From NCBI GenBank assembly GCA_025454445.1, contig JALOOK010000163.1, positions 1 through 10,569 on the forward strand: a DNA stretch of 10,569 nt, read 5' to 3'. Below the pieces are notes generated by a model. It saw only the letters and a list, made by a program, of their open reading frames with translations, had not been told where the DNA came from and made no database searches. The position numbers and the translations under genes were made by a program. The stretch's first letter is position 1; each line of letters begins with the position of its first letter. Origin of the DNA: Oscillatoria sp. Prado101 (GTDB taxonomy: Bacteria; Cyanobacteriota; Cyanobacteriia; Cyanobacteriales; Oscillatoriaceae). Positions 1-6,891 of the stretch are shown in pieces.

Positions 1-58
1 TAATGCAACCGGATGTTATATCAGAACTGCCAAACATCAGGCTGCACGCCAAAATATG

Positions 59-92
59 AAAAAGGCTCAAGCATCACTGCCCGAGCCTTTTT
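59..92 (-). terminator. Intrinsic terminator of the RRM protein gene
   Basis: Perfect 10-bp inverted repeat AAAAAGGCTC / GAGCCTTTTT (59-68 and 83-92) around a 14-nt loop. Read on the minus strand it lies 32 nt after the stop codon of the RRM gene and ends in a T run, as expected for Rho-independent termination. Because the stem starts with A and ends with T, it could also work for transcripts entering from the left on the plus strand. Confidence 0.8.
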
Positions 93-124
93 CGATTAAA
101 TTGGATTAAATTGAGTTACTTCTC

Positions 125-433
125 TTAGTACCGCCGACGGTTGTAGCCGCCGCCGCCGTTGCCGCGACCGCCACCAGAGGGGCCACGCTCTTCGCGGGGC
201 TTGGCCTTATTCACTTTCATGTCACGGCCCATCCACTCAGCACCGTCAAGGGCTTCAATGGCTGCAGTTTCTTCAGCTTCGGTACTCATTTCCACAAAAC
301 CAAAGCCGCGCAGACGACCTGTTTCGCGGTCTGTAGGCAGCTGAACCCGCTTTACAGAACCGTATTCTGCAAACACGGCGGTCAGGTCTTCTTGAGTAAC
401 TTCGTAGGAAAGGTTACCTACATAAATAGACAT
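125..433 (-). CDS. Cyanobacterial Rbp-type RNA-binding protein (single RRM, glycine-rich tail)
   Basis: A 102-residue protein made of one RNA recognition motif (about residues 2-78) and a short Gly/Arg-rich tail (83-102). Both RNA-contact motifs are present: RNP2 as IYVGNL (3-8) and RNP1 as RGFGFVEM (42-49), including the two aromatic residues that stack on RNA bases. Size and layout match the cyanobacterial Rbp family, cytosolic single-RRM proteins that bind RNA and are often cold-inducible; the glycine tail is typical of the cold-regulated subgroup. The ATG at 433 follows GGGAGA six bases upstream, and the RNP2 motif sits right at the N-terminus, so the start is secure. The gene is monocistronic, with its own terminator. 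Family assignment is near certain; the individual RNA targets, cold regulation and exact paralogue name cannot be read from the sequence. Confidence 0.95.
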   Translation of the reverse strand: MSIYVGNLSYEVTQEDLTAVFAEYGSVKRVQLPTDRETGRLRGFGFVEMSTEAEETAAIEALDGAEWMGRDMKVNKAKPREERGPSGGGRGNGGGGYNRRRY

Positions 434-640
434 GGATTATCTCCCAAATCAATTAGGTGTAGAGGTTGAGATTTCGGAGAGAAGCCTGTCAATACTAAAA
501 GGGAAAAGCCTATCAATACCACAAACCAGCACTGCAACCGAATTTCACTCTCACTTATCACCCTAGCACAGCAGGCATGAAAAGTGGGGGAGAGAAAAAA
601 AATTTTTACAAAATTTAACATTTCGGAGAGCGGCACAAGG
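434..640 (-). promoter_or_regulatory. Probable leader and promoter region of the RRM gene
   Basis: The 200 bases upstream of the RRM start codon are richer in A/T than their surroundings, with an A8T5 stretch near 595-608. A strong Shine-Dalgarno (complement of ctccc, 441-445) precedes the ATG. On the minus strand a TGCTAGGGT extended -10-like element lies at about 561-569, but no convincing -35 is visible. Cold-responsive rbp genes often have long A/T-rich leaders, so this is probably a 5-prime UTR plus promoter; the transcription start is not determined. Confidence 0.35.
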
Positions 641-1065
641 GCAGACCGGCTTTTCCGGTGCGGGCGAGAGGGCTCTGTGGCCTGCAGTTGACTTCAATCC
701 CCAAAAGCCATGCCGGTGGCCCCGAAGCCGGCGGTGCCAGATCAGAGAGCCAATCCGAGCGATATCATCCCAGCGGTGCAATCAAAGGGAGCATCCCGAT
801 TGTGCAAAGAAGCCCATATCAATGCGACAATGATTTCAGCAGGGGGTAGGAGGAGAAGATGTTTGGCCAGCTGAATCCCGGTAACGGGATTGAAACCAAT
901 CGTAGAAATCGCCAGTCCCCTGCCGCCAGCTCAAGCCGGCGTCAATGCACGCTACGCGCATCGCTACGCTGCCGGTGATCGTGGCCCACTGCCGGCGTGG
1001 ATTTCCCCAAGGCGGCAACTTGTAAACACCTGCTAAAACCTTAGGTAACAGCCATCAGGAGGCCA
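641..1065. other. Gene-free stretch
   Basis: No open frame here has a plausible start, ribosome site or recognisable product. It holds a solitary CRISPR-repeat-like unit (861-896, listed separately), two copies of CGCTACGC (950-957 and 962-969) of the kind seen in small dispersed repeats of cyanobacteria, and two copies of the overabundant heptamer GCCGGTG (712-718 and 971-977). The final bases carry the ribosome site of the mosaic muramidase gene. Confidence 0.6.
861..896 (+). repeat. Solitary CRISPR-repeat-like unit
   Basis: A 36-nt stretch that begins GTTT, contains the perfect hairpin ATCCCGGTAACGGGAT (875-890: 6-bp stem, GTAA loop) and ends in GGGATTGAAAC (886-896). The ATTGAAAC end after a short GC stem is the 3-prime signature of many cyanobacterial type I and III CRISPR repeats. 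Only one copy occurs in the window, with no spacer array and no cas gene, so this is either a relic of an array, an isolated repeat, or a chance match. No leader can be identified. Confidence 0.45.
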
Positions 1066-1068
1066 GTG

Positions 1069-2211
1069 ATGCGCACAGCCCAACAGCCCCTCACAAGCAG
1101 CAGCGCCGCCGGTTCTGACACCGAGTTAATTCACCAGTGGTTGCAGCAAAAGCCTCCCGGGCGTCGGCGCTCTCACTGGCTGCTCGTCAAACAGTTCCGG
1201 GACTTCGTGCGCAAACCCCTGGCAGAGGCGACCAAAGCCGATGTGGAAGCCTTCGCCACTTATCTGGCGTCACGGGGAATCGCACCCCAAACAATAGCGC
1301 GAACCGTGTCAGCAGTAAAGTCCCTGCTGGCCTTTGACAGCCACACCGGCGCTCAGCCGGAGAGCACTCCCCCCCACCAGCGCCCAACCGCCCCACCCCC
1401 CCGAAGAAGAAAACCGCCGGCGAGCGAAAAATATCGCCCCCCTTTGCGATTGTGGCTGAGTTTAGGAGTCTGCTTTGGGCTGTTTTTCACCGTTTCCCGC
1501 GCCGGAATGTTGGCACCGGCAAGCACCGAGATAGCCCAAAAGTGGGAAGAGATACTCTCACCTCCCCCAGACGAGTCAGTCAAACAAGCCCGCATTAAAG
1601 CTTTTCTCGACACCATCGCTTGGGCGGAAGGCACCGACGAGGTAGCCAGTTACCGCACCCAGTACACCGGCACCCAGTTTGCCGGCTTCCACGATCATCC
1701 CCGAGAGCAAAAATGTGGCCTGCGCAACGGACAGCAGCTTTGCGCCGACGCCGCCGGTCGCTACCTGCTTCTCAGCTCCACCTGGGACCGCCTAGCCAAA
1801 AAAATTGGCGCGACCGACTTCAGCCCCGCCAATCAAGACCGGGCGGCGATCGAATTGCTTCGCGAATACAGAGCCTTAGAAGATATTGAAGCGAGCCGCT
1901 TCGAGGTGGCAGTGCACAAGCTAACAGCAGTGTGGCCATCATTAAAGCAGGCCGGTGACGGACACTCCGAACCGGCAATCGTTCTGCTCCATCAAATTTG
2001 CCGACAGAATAGCTTGCTGGCTCACCTGTGTGTACACCGCATGCAAATATTGCATCACCGCCTGAGAAGTGCCGGTGCCACCTCCCCCATCAGATGGCAG
2101 AGGAATCGCACCGAGAACATCCAAAACAGTACCGCTGCTTGGCGGCGGCGCAATCACCACCAAAGAAGGCTCCAGCTGCTCGCTATAGTGCCAGAATTCC
2201 TCAATCTTTAG
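1069..2211 (+). CDS. Mosaic membrane protein: XerC/D-like core-binding domain, TM anchor, lambda-endolysin-like muramidase, antisense tail
   Basis: A 380-residue protein counted from ATG 1069, chosen because AGGAGG (1057-1062) is six bases upstream; a GTG at 1066 is in frame but only three bases away. Residues ~16-94 resemble the SAM-like N-terminal domain of XerC/D tyrosine recombinases (KPLAEATKADVEAFATYLAS, IAPQTIARTVSAVKSLLAF), but no recombinase catalytic domain follows. A Pro/Arg-rich linker (~95-124) and one hydrophobic segment (~126-142) come next; the basic N-side predicts N-terminus in cytosol, C-terminus in periplasm. Residues ~175-292 match lambda R endolysin-like muramidases that cleave peptidoglycan: AWAEGT with candidate catalytic Glu187, HDHP, AAGRY, FSPANQDRAAIELL and VWPSL. 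The usual Gln after GRY is Leu. Homology stops at Leu292; the basic 88-residue remainder is antisense to the SWIM gene, suggesting a lost natural end. Activity is uncertain. Confidence 0.7.
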   Translation: MRTAQQPLTSSSAAGSDTELIHQWLQQKPPGRRRSHWLLVKQFRDFVRKPLAEATKADVEAFATYLASRGIAPQTIARTVSAVKSLLAFDSHTGAQPESTPPHQRPTAPPPRRRKPPASEKYRPPLRLWLSLGVCFGLFFTVSRAGMLAPASTEIAQKWEEILSPPPDESVKQARIKAFLDTIAWAEGTDEVASYRTQYTGTQFAGFHDHPREQKCGLRNGQQLCADAAGRYLLLSSTWDRLAKKIGATDFSPANQDRAAIELLREYRALEDIEASRFEVAVHKLTAVWPSLKQAGDGHSEPAIVLLHQICRQNSLLAHLCVHRMQILHHRLRSAGATSPIRWQRNRTENIQNSTAAWRRRNHHQRRLQLLAIVPEFLNL

Positions 2212-2814
2212 AGCCGGTTCGGGAGCGGAAAATTGAAGGTTTTCAGCCGGGATTTGGGGATTTGGGGATTCGCCCTCCGCCTTCCCCCGCAGCTGGCGCA
2301 ATTCCGCCACAATTTGCTCCTTAGTGCGCCCCCGCAGCTGAAACAGCACAAAAGGGTCTTCCGCAAACCGATCTGCCAGCAAATAGTAAACCGCCCCAAT
2401 ATGTTTGCAAGGATTCGCTTTATCGGGACAGCTGCACCGGCTGCGGATCTCATCGAGCGTAAACGGAAACAAACTCAGCCCATTTTTCGCAAACACATCC
2501 TCAATATTTTGCGGCATTTCCCCCGCTAACAGCTTAGCAGAAAAAACCGCCCGCTCCCCCATCGTTTCTATCACATAACCCCACTGATCCTCAGTAAACT
2601 GGTCAAGAAACAGCGAAATCTGATAAGGTTCCGGCTCCGTTCCCTGCACCCTTGCCAGCACCTTTCCCTCGCGAAACTCAATACTCAGCACATTCCCCTG
2701 TCGAGCGTAAACGCGAGCCCGCTCCAAACGCTTCTTAAAGCGATACTTATCCAGCAGTTCCAGCCACCGCTCCACCCACCACTCGCGACTTATTTCCTGT
2801 TGCTCACTCACCAT
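1942..2814 (-). CDS. SWIM zinc-finger protein, partner of the SNF2 ATPase
   Basis: A 290-residue protein carrying a SWIM zinc finger, CxCx6CxH, at Cys127, Cys129, Cys136 and His138 (CSCPDKANPCKH). SWIM domains are nucleic-acid or protein interaction modules found next to SWI2/SNF2 ATPases and MuDR transposases. The N-terminal ~110 residues, opening with a Trp-rich helix (EWWVERWLELLDKYRFKKRL), form the conserved part seen in bacterial SWIM proteins encoded beside SNF2 genes; a low-complexity, proline/glycine-rich region follows, and the conserved-looking end is near YLHAVYTQVSQQAI. The ATG at 2814 follows AAGGAGGGG. It lies 93 bp downstream of the SNF2 gene on the same strand, so the two are probably co-transcribed and act together on DNA or RNA-protein complexes. 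The last 270 bp overlap the tail of the opposing muramidase gene; the final ~14 residues may be a new end created by the same rearrangement. Confidence 0.85.
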   Translation of the reverse strand: MVSEQQEISREWWVERWLELLDKYRFKKRLERARVYARQGNVLSIEFREGKVLARVQGTEPEPYQISLFLDQFTEDQWGYVIETMGERAVFSAKLLAGEMPQNIEDVFAKNGLSLFPFTLDEIRSRCSCPDKANPCKHIGAVYYLLADRFAEDPFVLFQLRGRTKEQIVAELRQLRGKAEGESPNPQIPAENLQFSAPEPALKIEEFWHYSEQLEPSLVVIAPPPSSGTVLDVLGAIPLPSDGGGGTGTSQAVMQYLHAVYTQVSQQAILSANLMEQNDCRFGVSVTGLL

Positions 2815-2844
2815 CTTTAACCCCTCCTTCCCAGACCATCTCTT

Positions 2845-2887
2845 CTTGGCGCACGGGCGCGTCTTGGCGGTTCATAAAAAAACCGCC
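2845..2887. repeat. Dispersed repeat and hairpin in the SNF2-SWIM gap
   Basis: CTTGGCGCACGGGCGCGTC (2845-2863) recurs exactly at 6510-6528 on the far side of the SNF2 gene. It is followed here by a perfect 7-bp stem, GGCGGTT / AACCGCC (2866-2872 and 2881-2887), with an A-rich 8-nt loop. The hairpin lies between SNF2 and SWIM on the minus strand and could modulate the transcript or act as a processing site; it lacks a good T run in that direction, so it is not a clear terminator. Confidence 0.6.
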
Positions 2888-2907
2888 TTTCCCCAACCCG
2901 ACTTCCC

Positions 2908-5900
2908 CTACTCCTCATCAATCAAAGCATTCCGGTCAAGCAGCAGCAAATTGCGCAGCCCGTCAGTATCCAATTCTGTCAGCCACTGCTCACCGGCACC
3001 CACCACTTGCTCAGCCAGAGCCTTCTTACTCTCAATCATATCATGGATCTTCTCCTCAAGCGTGCCGGTGCAGACAAATTTGTGCACCTGCACATTGCGC
3101 GTTTGCCCAATCCGAAACACCCGGTCTGTTGCCTGATTTTCCACCGCAGGGTTCCACCAGCGGTCAAAATGGAAAACGTGATTGGCCCGCGTCAAATTCA
3201 AGCCGGTGCCACCCGCTTTCAGAGAAAGAATCATAATCGGTGGCCCTTGAGGGTCGTGCTGGAAGCGGTCAATCATAGCTTCCCGATCTGAAGAGCGCGT
3301 GCTGCCATACAAAAATAGCACCTCCCGCCCCAACTCCCGCTCTAAATGCGGTTTTAGCAATTTCCCCCACTCAGCAAATTGAGTGAAAATTAGAGCCCGG
3401 TCGCCCTCTAGCAGAACCTCCTCCAGCATTTCCTCCAACCGCTGCAACTTCCCCGAACGGTTAGCACCTTGCAGAGCGCTCTCCTTTAAAAATTGCGCCG
3501 GGTGATTGCAGATTTGTTTCAGCTTGACCAGCAGCGCTAAAATCATCCCCCGGCGCTGCAGACCTGACGCTGAATCAATCTCAGCCAGGGAAGCTTCCAC
3601 TGTCTTTTGATAGAGTTGCGCCTGTTCAGCAGCCAGCCCGCAAAATACCGTCATCTCCTGCTTTTCGGGCAAGTCTTGAATAATTTCGCGGTCAGTTTTG
3701 AGCCTGCGCAAAATGAAAGGTCCGACGAGAGAGCGCAAGCTTTGTGCGGAAGCCGTATCCCCATACTTCTCAATCGGAATCCCAAACCGGCGCTGGAAGA
3801 ATTGCCGCGCTCCCAAATACCCCGGATTGAGGAAATCCAAAATCGACCACAGTTCTTGCAGGCGGTTCTCCACCGGCGTGCCGGTGAGGGCAATGCGAAA
3901 CTGCGCCTGCAGCTCGCGCACCGCTTGCGACTGCTTCGCCTCGGGATTCTTAATATTCTGCGCCTCATCCACAACCACCCCTTGCCAAGAAACGCTCTGG
4001 AGATCCTTGGCATCCCGCTGCAGCAGCGGATAGCTGGTAATCACCAAATCCTTACCGCTGATTGCCTTAGCAAACGTCTTTCCTTTGGCGCGTTTGTCCC
4101 CGTAATGCAGCATCACCTTCAGCGTCGGGCCAAATTTCTTGACTTCTCGCTGCCAGTTACCCAATACTGAAGTTGGGCAAACCAGAAGCACCGGCGCTTC
4201 CAGAACGTCTCGCTCTTGCAGGTGCAGCAGAAAAGCGATAGTCTCGATCGACTTTCCCAAACCCATATCATCCGCCAGACAGGCACCCAGACCCCACCGT
4301 TCCAAGAAAGCCAGCCAGCCGGCACCCCGCGCTTGATAAGGGCGCAGCTCGCCCCGGAAGCTTTTGGGAACTGGAATCGGCTCAACAGCTCGGCTGTTGA
4401 TCAGGTTGGAGAACAGCTCCTGCAGCGCCCCACCGGCTTCAAAACTCACCACCGGCAGCTTTTCAATCGTCTGCGTGTCGCCAGTAGCTAGGCGCAGCGC
4501 ATCTTCCAGCGACAGCGCCATCTTGTCTTTGCGACCTTTAAAAAATTCCTGAGCGGCTCGCACATCCGGCTGGCGCAACTCCACCCACTCGCCATTAATC
4601 TCCACCAGGGGGGAATTGAGCGCTACGAGCCGGTTAAACTCCGCCTGCGAAATCCGCTGTCCCCCAATGGTCAGCTCCCACTTGAAGTTGAGCAGGCTTT
4701 GCAATCCCAACCGGTCGGAAGCCTTCAATTTAGGCGTTTCGGCTCGAATGCTCAGCCCCAGCCGGTTGGCCCAGCCTTCCCGATTGGCCAGAGCTGCGGG
4801 CACGATCACTCCCAAGCCGCTATCCTGGAAGCGCCACGCGACTGTCTTGAGAAACTCATACGCCTGTAGCGGCGTCAGGGGGCAAAATTCTGGAGACGCC
4901 CGGTTCAAACTGGCTTCTATGGGAGGGTAGAGTTTGGAAGCCAAACCCAAACCGCTCAGCAGCGTCTCTTGCGGCTGCTCAATCGTCCGCCCCAAATAAG
5001 ACAAACGCTCCACGGGATTGCTCCAGACGGTTTTGGCGCTCACCAAAAAGTCGGAATTGTCCGCAGCTTGCAGGAAATACTCCAGTTGCCAGTCCGGTTT
5101 GCCGGATGCCGGTGGGCGGACATAAAAGCCGGTGCGGAACTGATTCTGTCCAGCCATCAGGCGCTGCACCGGCTCTGTCCAAGTCTGGAGCGCGGTTTCC
5201 AGCAGTTCCACCCCCGTAGGGGCTGGAAAGCGTGCCTTTTCTGGCCCCCGTGCCTGCCCTGGCCCGATCGCCTTTTCTGGCCAACCGGCATCTGCTGAAC
5301 TCAAAGCCTGTAGCCACTCCCGCACCGGCACATTCCCCGCCGCTTTCAATCCCGTTTCCGGGGCCTGGGTACTGGCCACTTTTCGGACTTGGGCGTCTGT
5401 GATCGTGCTCAGGACACCCCGCAGCAATTCCTGGGGTGCCGGTGGCAAATCCACAGCCAAGTGGGCATTCTTTGTCCCAGAATAGGTGCGGCAAACAGGT
5501 GGCATTTGCTTGGCAAACCGTTCCAGACGCTCCCGATCAGTGGCGCTGTCCAGCAGGGGCTGCCAGATGGCCACGGCGGAGCCATCCTCCCGCCGCAAAG
5601 CTGCCGGTAAAAACTTGCAGCGGGCCAGCAAATCCAGGCTCCACCTGGCCACATGCGACCAAAAGCGCAAATCCGTCCCCACAAATTTTTCATGGGAAGG
5701 GGCATCCGCCGCCCCCCCCGCGCCCAGGGGAAGCGCCTGCAAGAAATTCATCGCCTCTGGGGCGTCCAGACAGAGCCCCTCAACCAGCCACGGGTATAAA
5801 TACGCAGGGGCAGAGCTTTCTTCTCCTGCCGGTGCGGCTGCGGAATGGGCGGGATACGGAGATCCGGGCGGTTCTGGGATGTAAGTCGGTAAGGCAATTT

Positions 5901-6213
5901 CCTGGGATTTCCACAAACTTGAGAGGGCAGTTTCTGGTTTGGCTTTTTGCTTTTTGCCTTTTTCCTTTTTGGGAACAGCACCAGCCGGCAGTGACCAACT
6001 CAAGTTGCCCTTAAGGGGGCCCTTAAGGGGGCCCGTTTGCTGCAAGGATTGGAGGAATTCCGCCAGCTCAGCCTGCGTCATCGCCAAAGGGTGGGGCTGC
6101 GCCCCCTGAAGCTGAGGGGTTTCAGAAGGCGTCACTCTCCGCCAGGTTTCTCCCCAAATAAACAGATAGCTCCCCTGAGTCTTAAGTCTCCAACTGCCGT
6201 GTAAAATTGCCAT
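2908..6213 (-). CDS. SNF2/SWI2-family ATPase (DEAD/DEAH helicase-like)
   Basis: A 1101-residue protein with a complete SNF2 ATPase in its C-terminal half. Motif I is DDMGLGKS with Lys654 in the Walker A loop, motif II is DEAQ (749-752), motif III is LTGTP (776-780), and motif VI is QATDRVFRIGQ (1027-1037, Arg1034 the likely arginine finger). Residues ~440-570 (VIVPAAL..., LLNFKWEL..., ISQAEFNRLVA) match the SNF2 helicase-associated region of bacterial HepA-like proteins. The first ~430 residues are variable, with a Lys-rich patch from KKEKGKKQKAK and a duplicated GPLK. Such enzymes use ATP to translocate on double-stranded nucleic acid and displace bound protein, as RapA does on RNA polymerase; the substrate here is unknown. 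Length is normal for cyanobacterial members. The upstream ribosome site is weak (AGAGTAG), and the following SWIM gene is its likely partner. No frame damage is visible. Confidence 0.93.
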   Translation of the reverse strand: MAILHGSWRLKTQGSYLFIWGETWRRVTPSETPQLQGAQPHPLAMTQAELAEFLQSLQQTGPLKGPLKGNLSWSLPAGAVPKKEKGKKQKAKPETALSSLWKSQEIALPTYIPEPPGSPYPAHSAAAPAGEESSAPAYLYPWLVEGLCLDAPEAMNFLQALPLGAGGAADAPSHEKFVGTDLRFWSHVARWSLDLLARCKFLPAALRREDGSAVAIWQPLLDSATDRERLERFAKQMPPVCRTYSGTKNAHLAVDLPPAPQELLRGVLSTITDAQVRKVASTQAPETGLKAAGNVPVREWLQALSSADAGWPEKAIGPGQARGPEKARFPAPTGVELLETALQTWTEPVQRLMAGQNQFRTGFYVRPPASGKPDWQLEYFLQAADNSDFLVSAKTVWSNPVERLSYLGRTIEQPQETLLSGLGLASKLYPPIEASLNRASPEFCPLTPLQAYEFLKTVAWRFQDSGLGVIVPAALANREGWANRLGLSIRAETPKLKASDRLGLQSLLNFKWELTIGGQRISQAEFNRLVALNSPLVEINGEWVELRQPDVRAAQEFFKGRKDKMALSLEDALRLATGDTQTIEKLPVVSFEAGGALQELFSNLINSRAVEPIPVPKSFRGELRPYQARGAGWLAFLERWGLGACLADDMGLGKSIETIAFLLHLQERDVLEAPVLLVCPTSVLGNWQREVKKFGPTLKVMLHYGDKRAKGKTFAKAISGKDLVITSYPLLQRDAKDLQSVSWQGVVVDEAQNIKNPEAKQSQAVRELQAQFRIALTGTPVENRLQELWSILDFLNPGYLGARQFFQRRFGIPIEKYGDTASAQSLRSLVGPFILRRLKTDREIIQDLPEKQEMTVFCGLAAEQAQLYQKTVEASLAEIDSASGLQRRGMILALLVKLKQICNHPAQFLKESALQGANRSGKLQRLEEMLEEVLLEGDRALIFTQFAEWGKLLKPHLERELGREVLFLYGSTRSSDREAMIDRFQHDPQGPPIMILSLKAGGTGLNLTRANHVFHFDRWWNPAVENQATDRVFRIGQTRNVQVHKFVCTGTLEEKIHDMIESKKALAEQVVGAGEQWLTELDTDGLRNLLLLDRNALIDEE
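6008..6031. repeat. 12-bp in-frame tandem duplication in the SNF2 gene
   Basis: Two adjacent copies of CCCTTAAGGGGG. Each encodes Gly-Pro-Leu-Lys on the minus strand, giving GPLKGPLKG near residues 61-69 of the SNF2 protein. The unit contains the palindrome CCCTTAAGGG and abuts GGGCCC, so it can fold into hairpins and is a likely slippage site. Confidence 0.8.
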
Positions 6214-6579
6214 CGATAACTACTCTGAATTCGCTTGAAACCTTTCAAATTTTCCCCTTTCGCGGGACTCCAATCAACCGATGCGGGAATATCCCGCTAC
6301 AGCTGGAACTCGTCCCTTCTCTTCCCAGGTTGCAGCTCAATTTTACCTTTCTCCCGGCACTTTCAGTCTCGGCTATCCTGCTAGCGCCCGCCACCCTTGC
6401 CCCTCAAGCCTATTGGGGGATATATTTTCTTTGTTACTAACCTCTTAATCATCACAAGATCAGGATATAGCCGCTCTCATTAATGTGTGAAATACAGTCC
6501 CTTCTTTTCCTTGGCGCACGGGCGCGTCGGGCGCGGTTTATTTCCAAACAAATTTCTCCCCTAACAATTAGAAAAACTA
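6214..6579. other. Gap between the divergent SNF2 and pnp genes
   Basis: No coding region is supported here. It holds the upstream region of SNF2, including an inverted repeat GCGGGA-ATA-TCCCGC (6283-6297) about 70 bp ahead of the SNF2 start that could be an operator or leader hairpin, and a weak minus-strand TAAAAT (6340-6345) without a good -35. The second copy of the 19-bp repeat CTTGGCGCACGGGCGCGTC is at 6510-6528, followed by GGGCGCGGTTTA, a looser version of the tail of the first copy. Confidence 0.5.
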
Positions 6580-6585
6580 TATAAT
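6580..6585 (+). promoter_or_regulatory. Candidate pnp promoter -10 box
   Basis: Consensus TATAAT within an A/T-rich stretch (6541-6596) that contrasts with the G/C-rich DNA downstream. No good -35 hexamer is seen at 16-18 bp, so this may be an activator-dependent or type 2 cyanobacterial promoter. Start of transcription near 6592 would give pnp a leader of about 300 nt, consistent with pnp genes elsewhere being controlled through structured leaders. Confidence 0.5.
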
Positions 6586-6891
6586 AGAGAAAAGCCTTTT
6601 GTCGCCTCTCACCGGCACCCCTGCAGAAGCAGGCCCGCAGGAGTGGGGTGGGGAAAGGGCAGGCGATCTCGCTGTGCTGGTTAGGGCAAGCTGGCCAGAG
6701 GCTGTGGCCATTTTGACAGACCGGGATTTATTGTACAGCGGAAAGGGGGGGGAGGGAGAGGAGGGCGCAGCCTGCCGTGCCGGTGGGCGCGGTTTGGCGG
6801 GGGGTGCGATGCGTCTAAAAGCTGGGAGCGGGAGCCCTGTATTCAATGCTACGATTGCCTCAGGAAAGAATAGAGAAGGAAAAAGTACGGC
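6586..6891 (+). other. Presumed 5-prime leader of pnp
   Basis: About 300 bases, G-rich, with a G8 run at 6745-6752 and two copies of the overabundant GCCGGTG/CACCGGC heptamer (6610-6616 and 6779-6785). A short hairpin CCTGC-AGAA-GCAGG lies at about 6621-6634. The ribosome site AGAAGGA (6874-6880) serves the pnp ATG. An open frame from TTG 6599 ends with a TGA overlapping the pnp ATG, but its low-complexity product has no recognisable features, and it is not called as a gene. Confidence 0.4.

Noticed and set aside
861..896. A functional CRISPR array
   Set aside because: Only one repeat-like unit, no second copy of the ATTGAAAC end in the window and no cas gene.
418..1018. Short frames on both strands in the RRM-muramidase gap
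   Set aside because: Overlap each other, Cys/His/Arg-rich, without ribosome sites or recognisable products.
1069..1350. An active tyrosine recombinase and a genomic island boundary
   Set aside because: Only the core-binding half is present; no catalytic R-H-x-x-R or Tyr region follows, and no attachment-site repeats or tRNA are seen.
3607..6014. Several plus-strand frames of 60-192 codons (e.g. 3607-4170 and 5436-6014)
   Set aside because: All lie antisense within the clearly coding SNF2 gene and lack motifs and ribosome sites.
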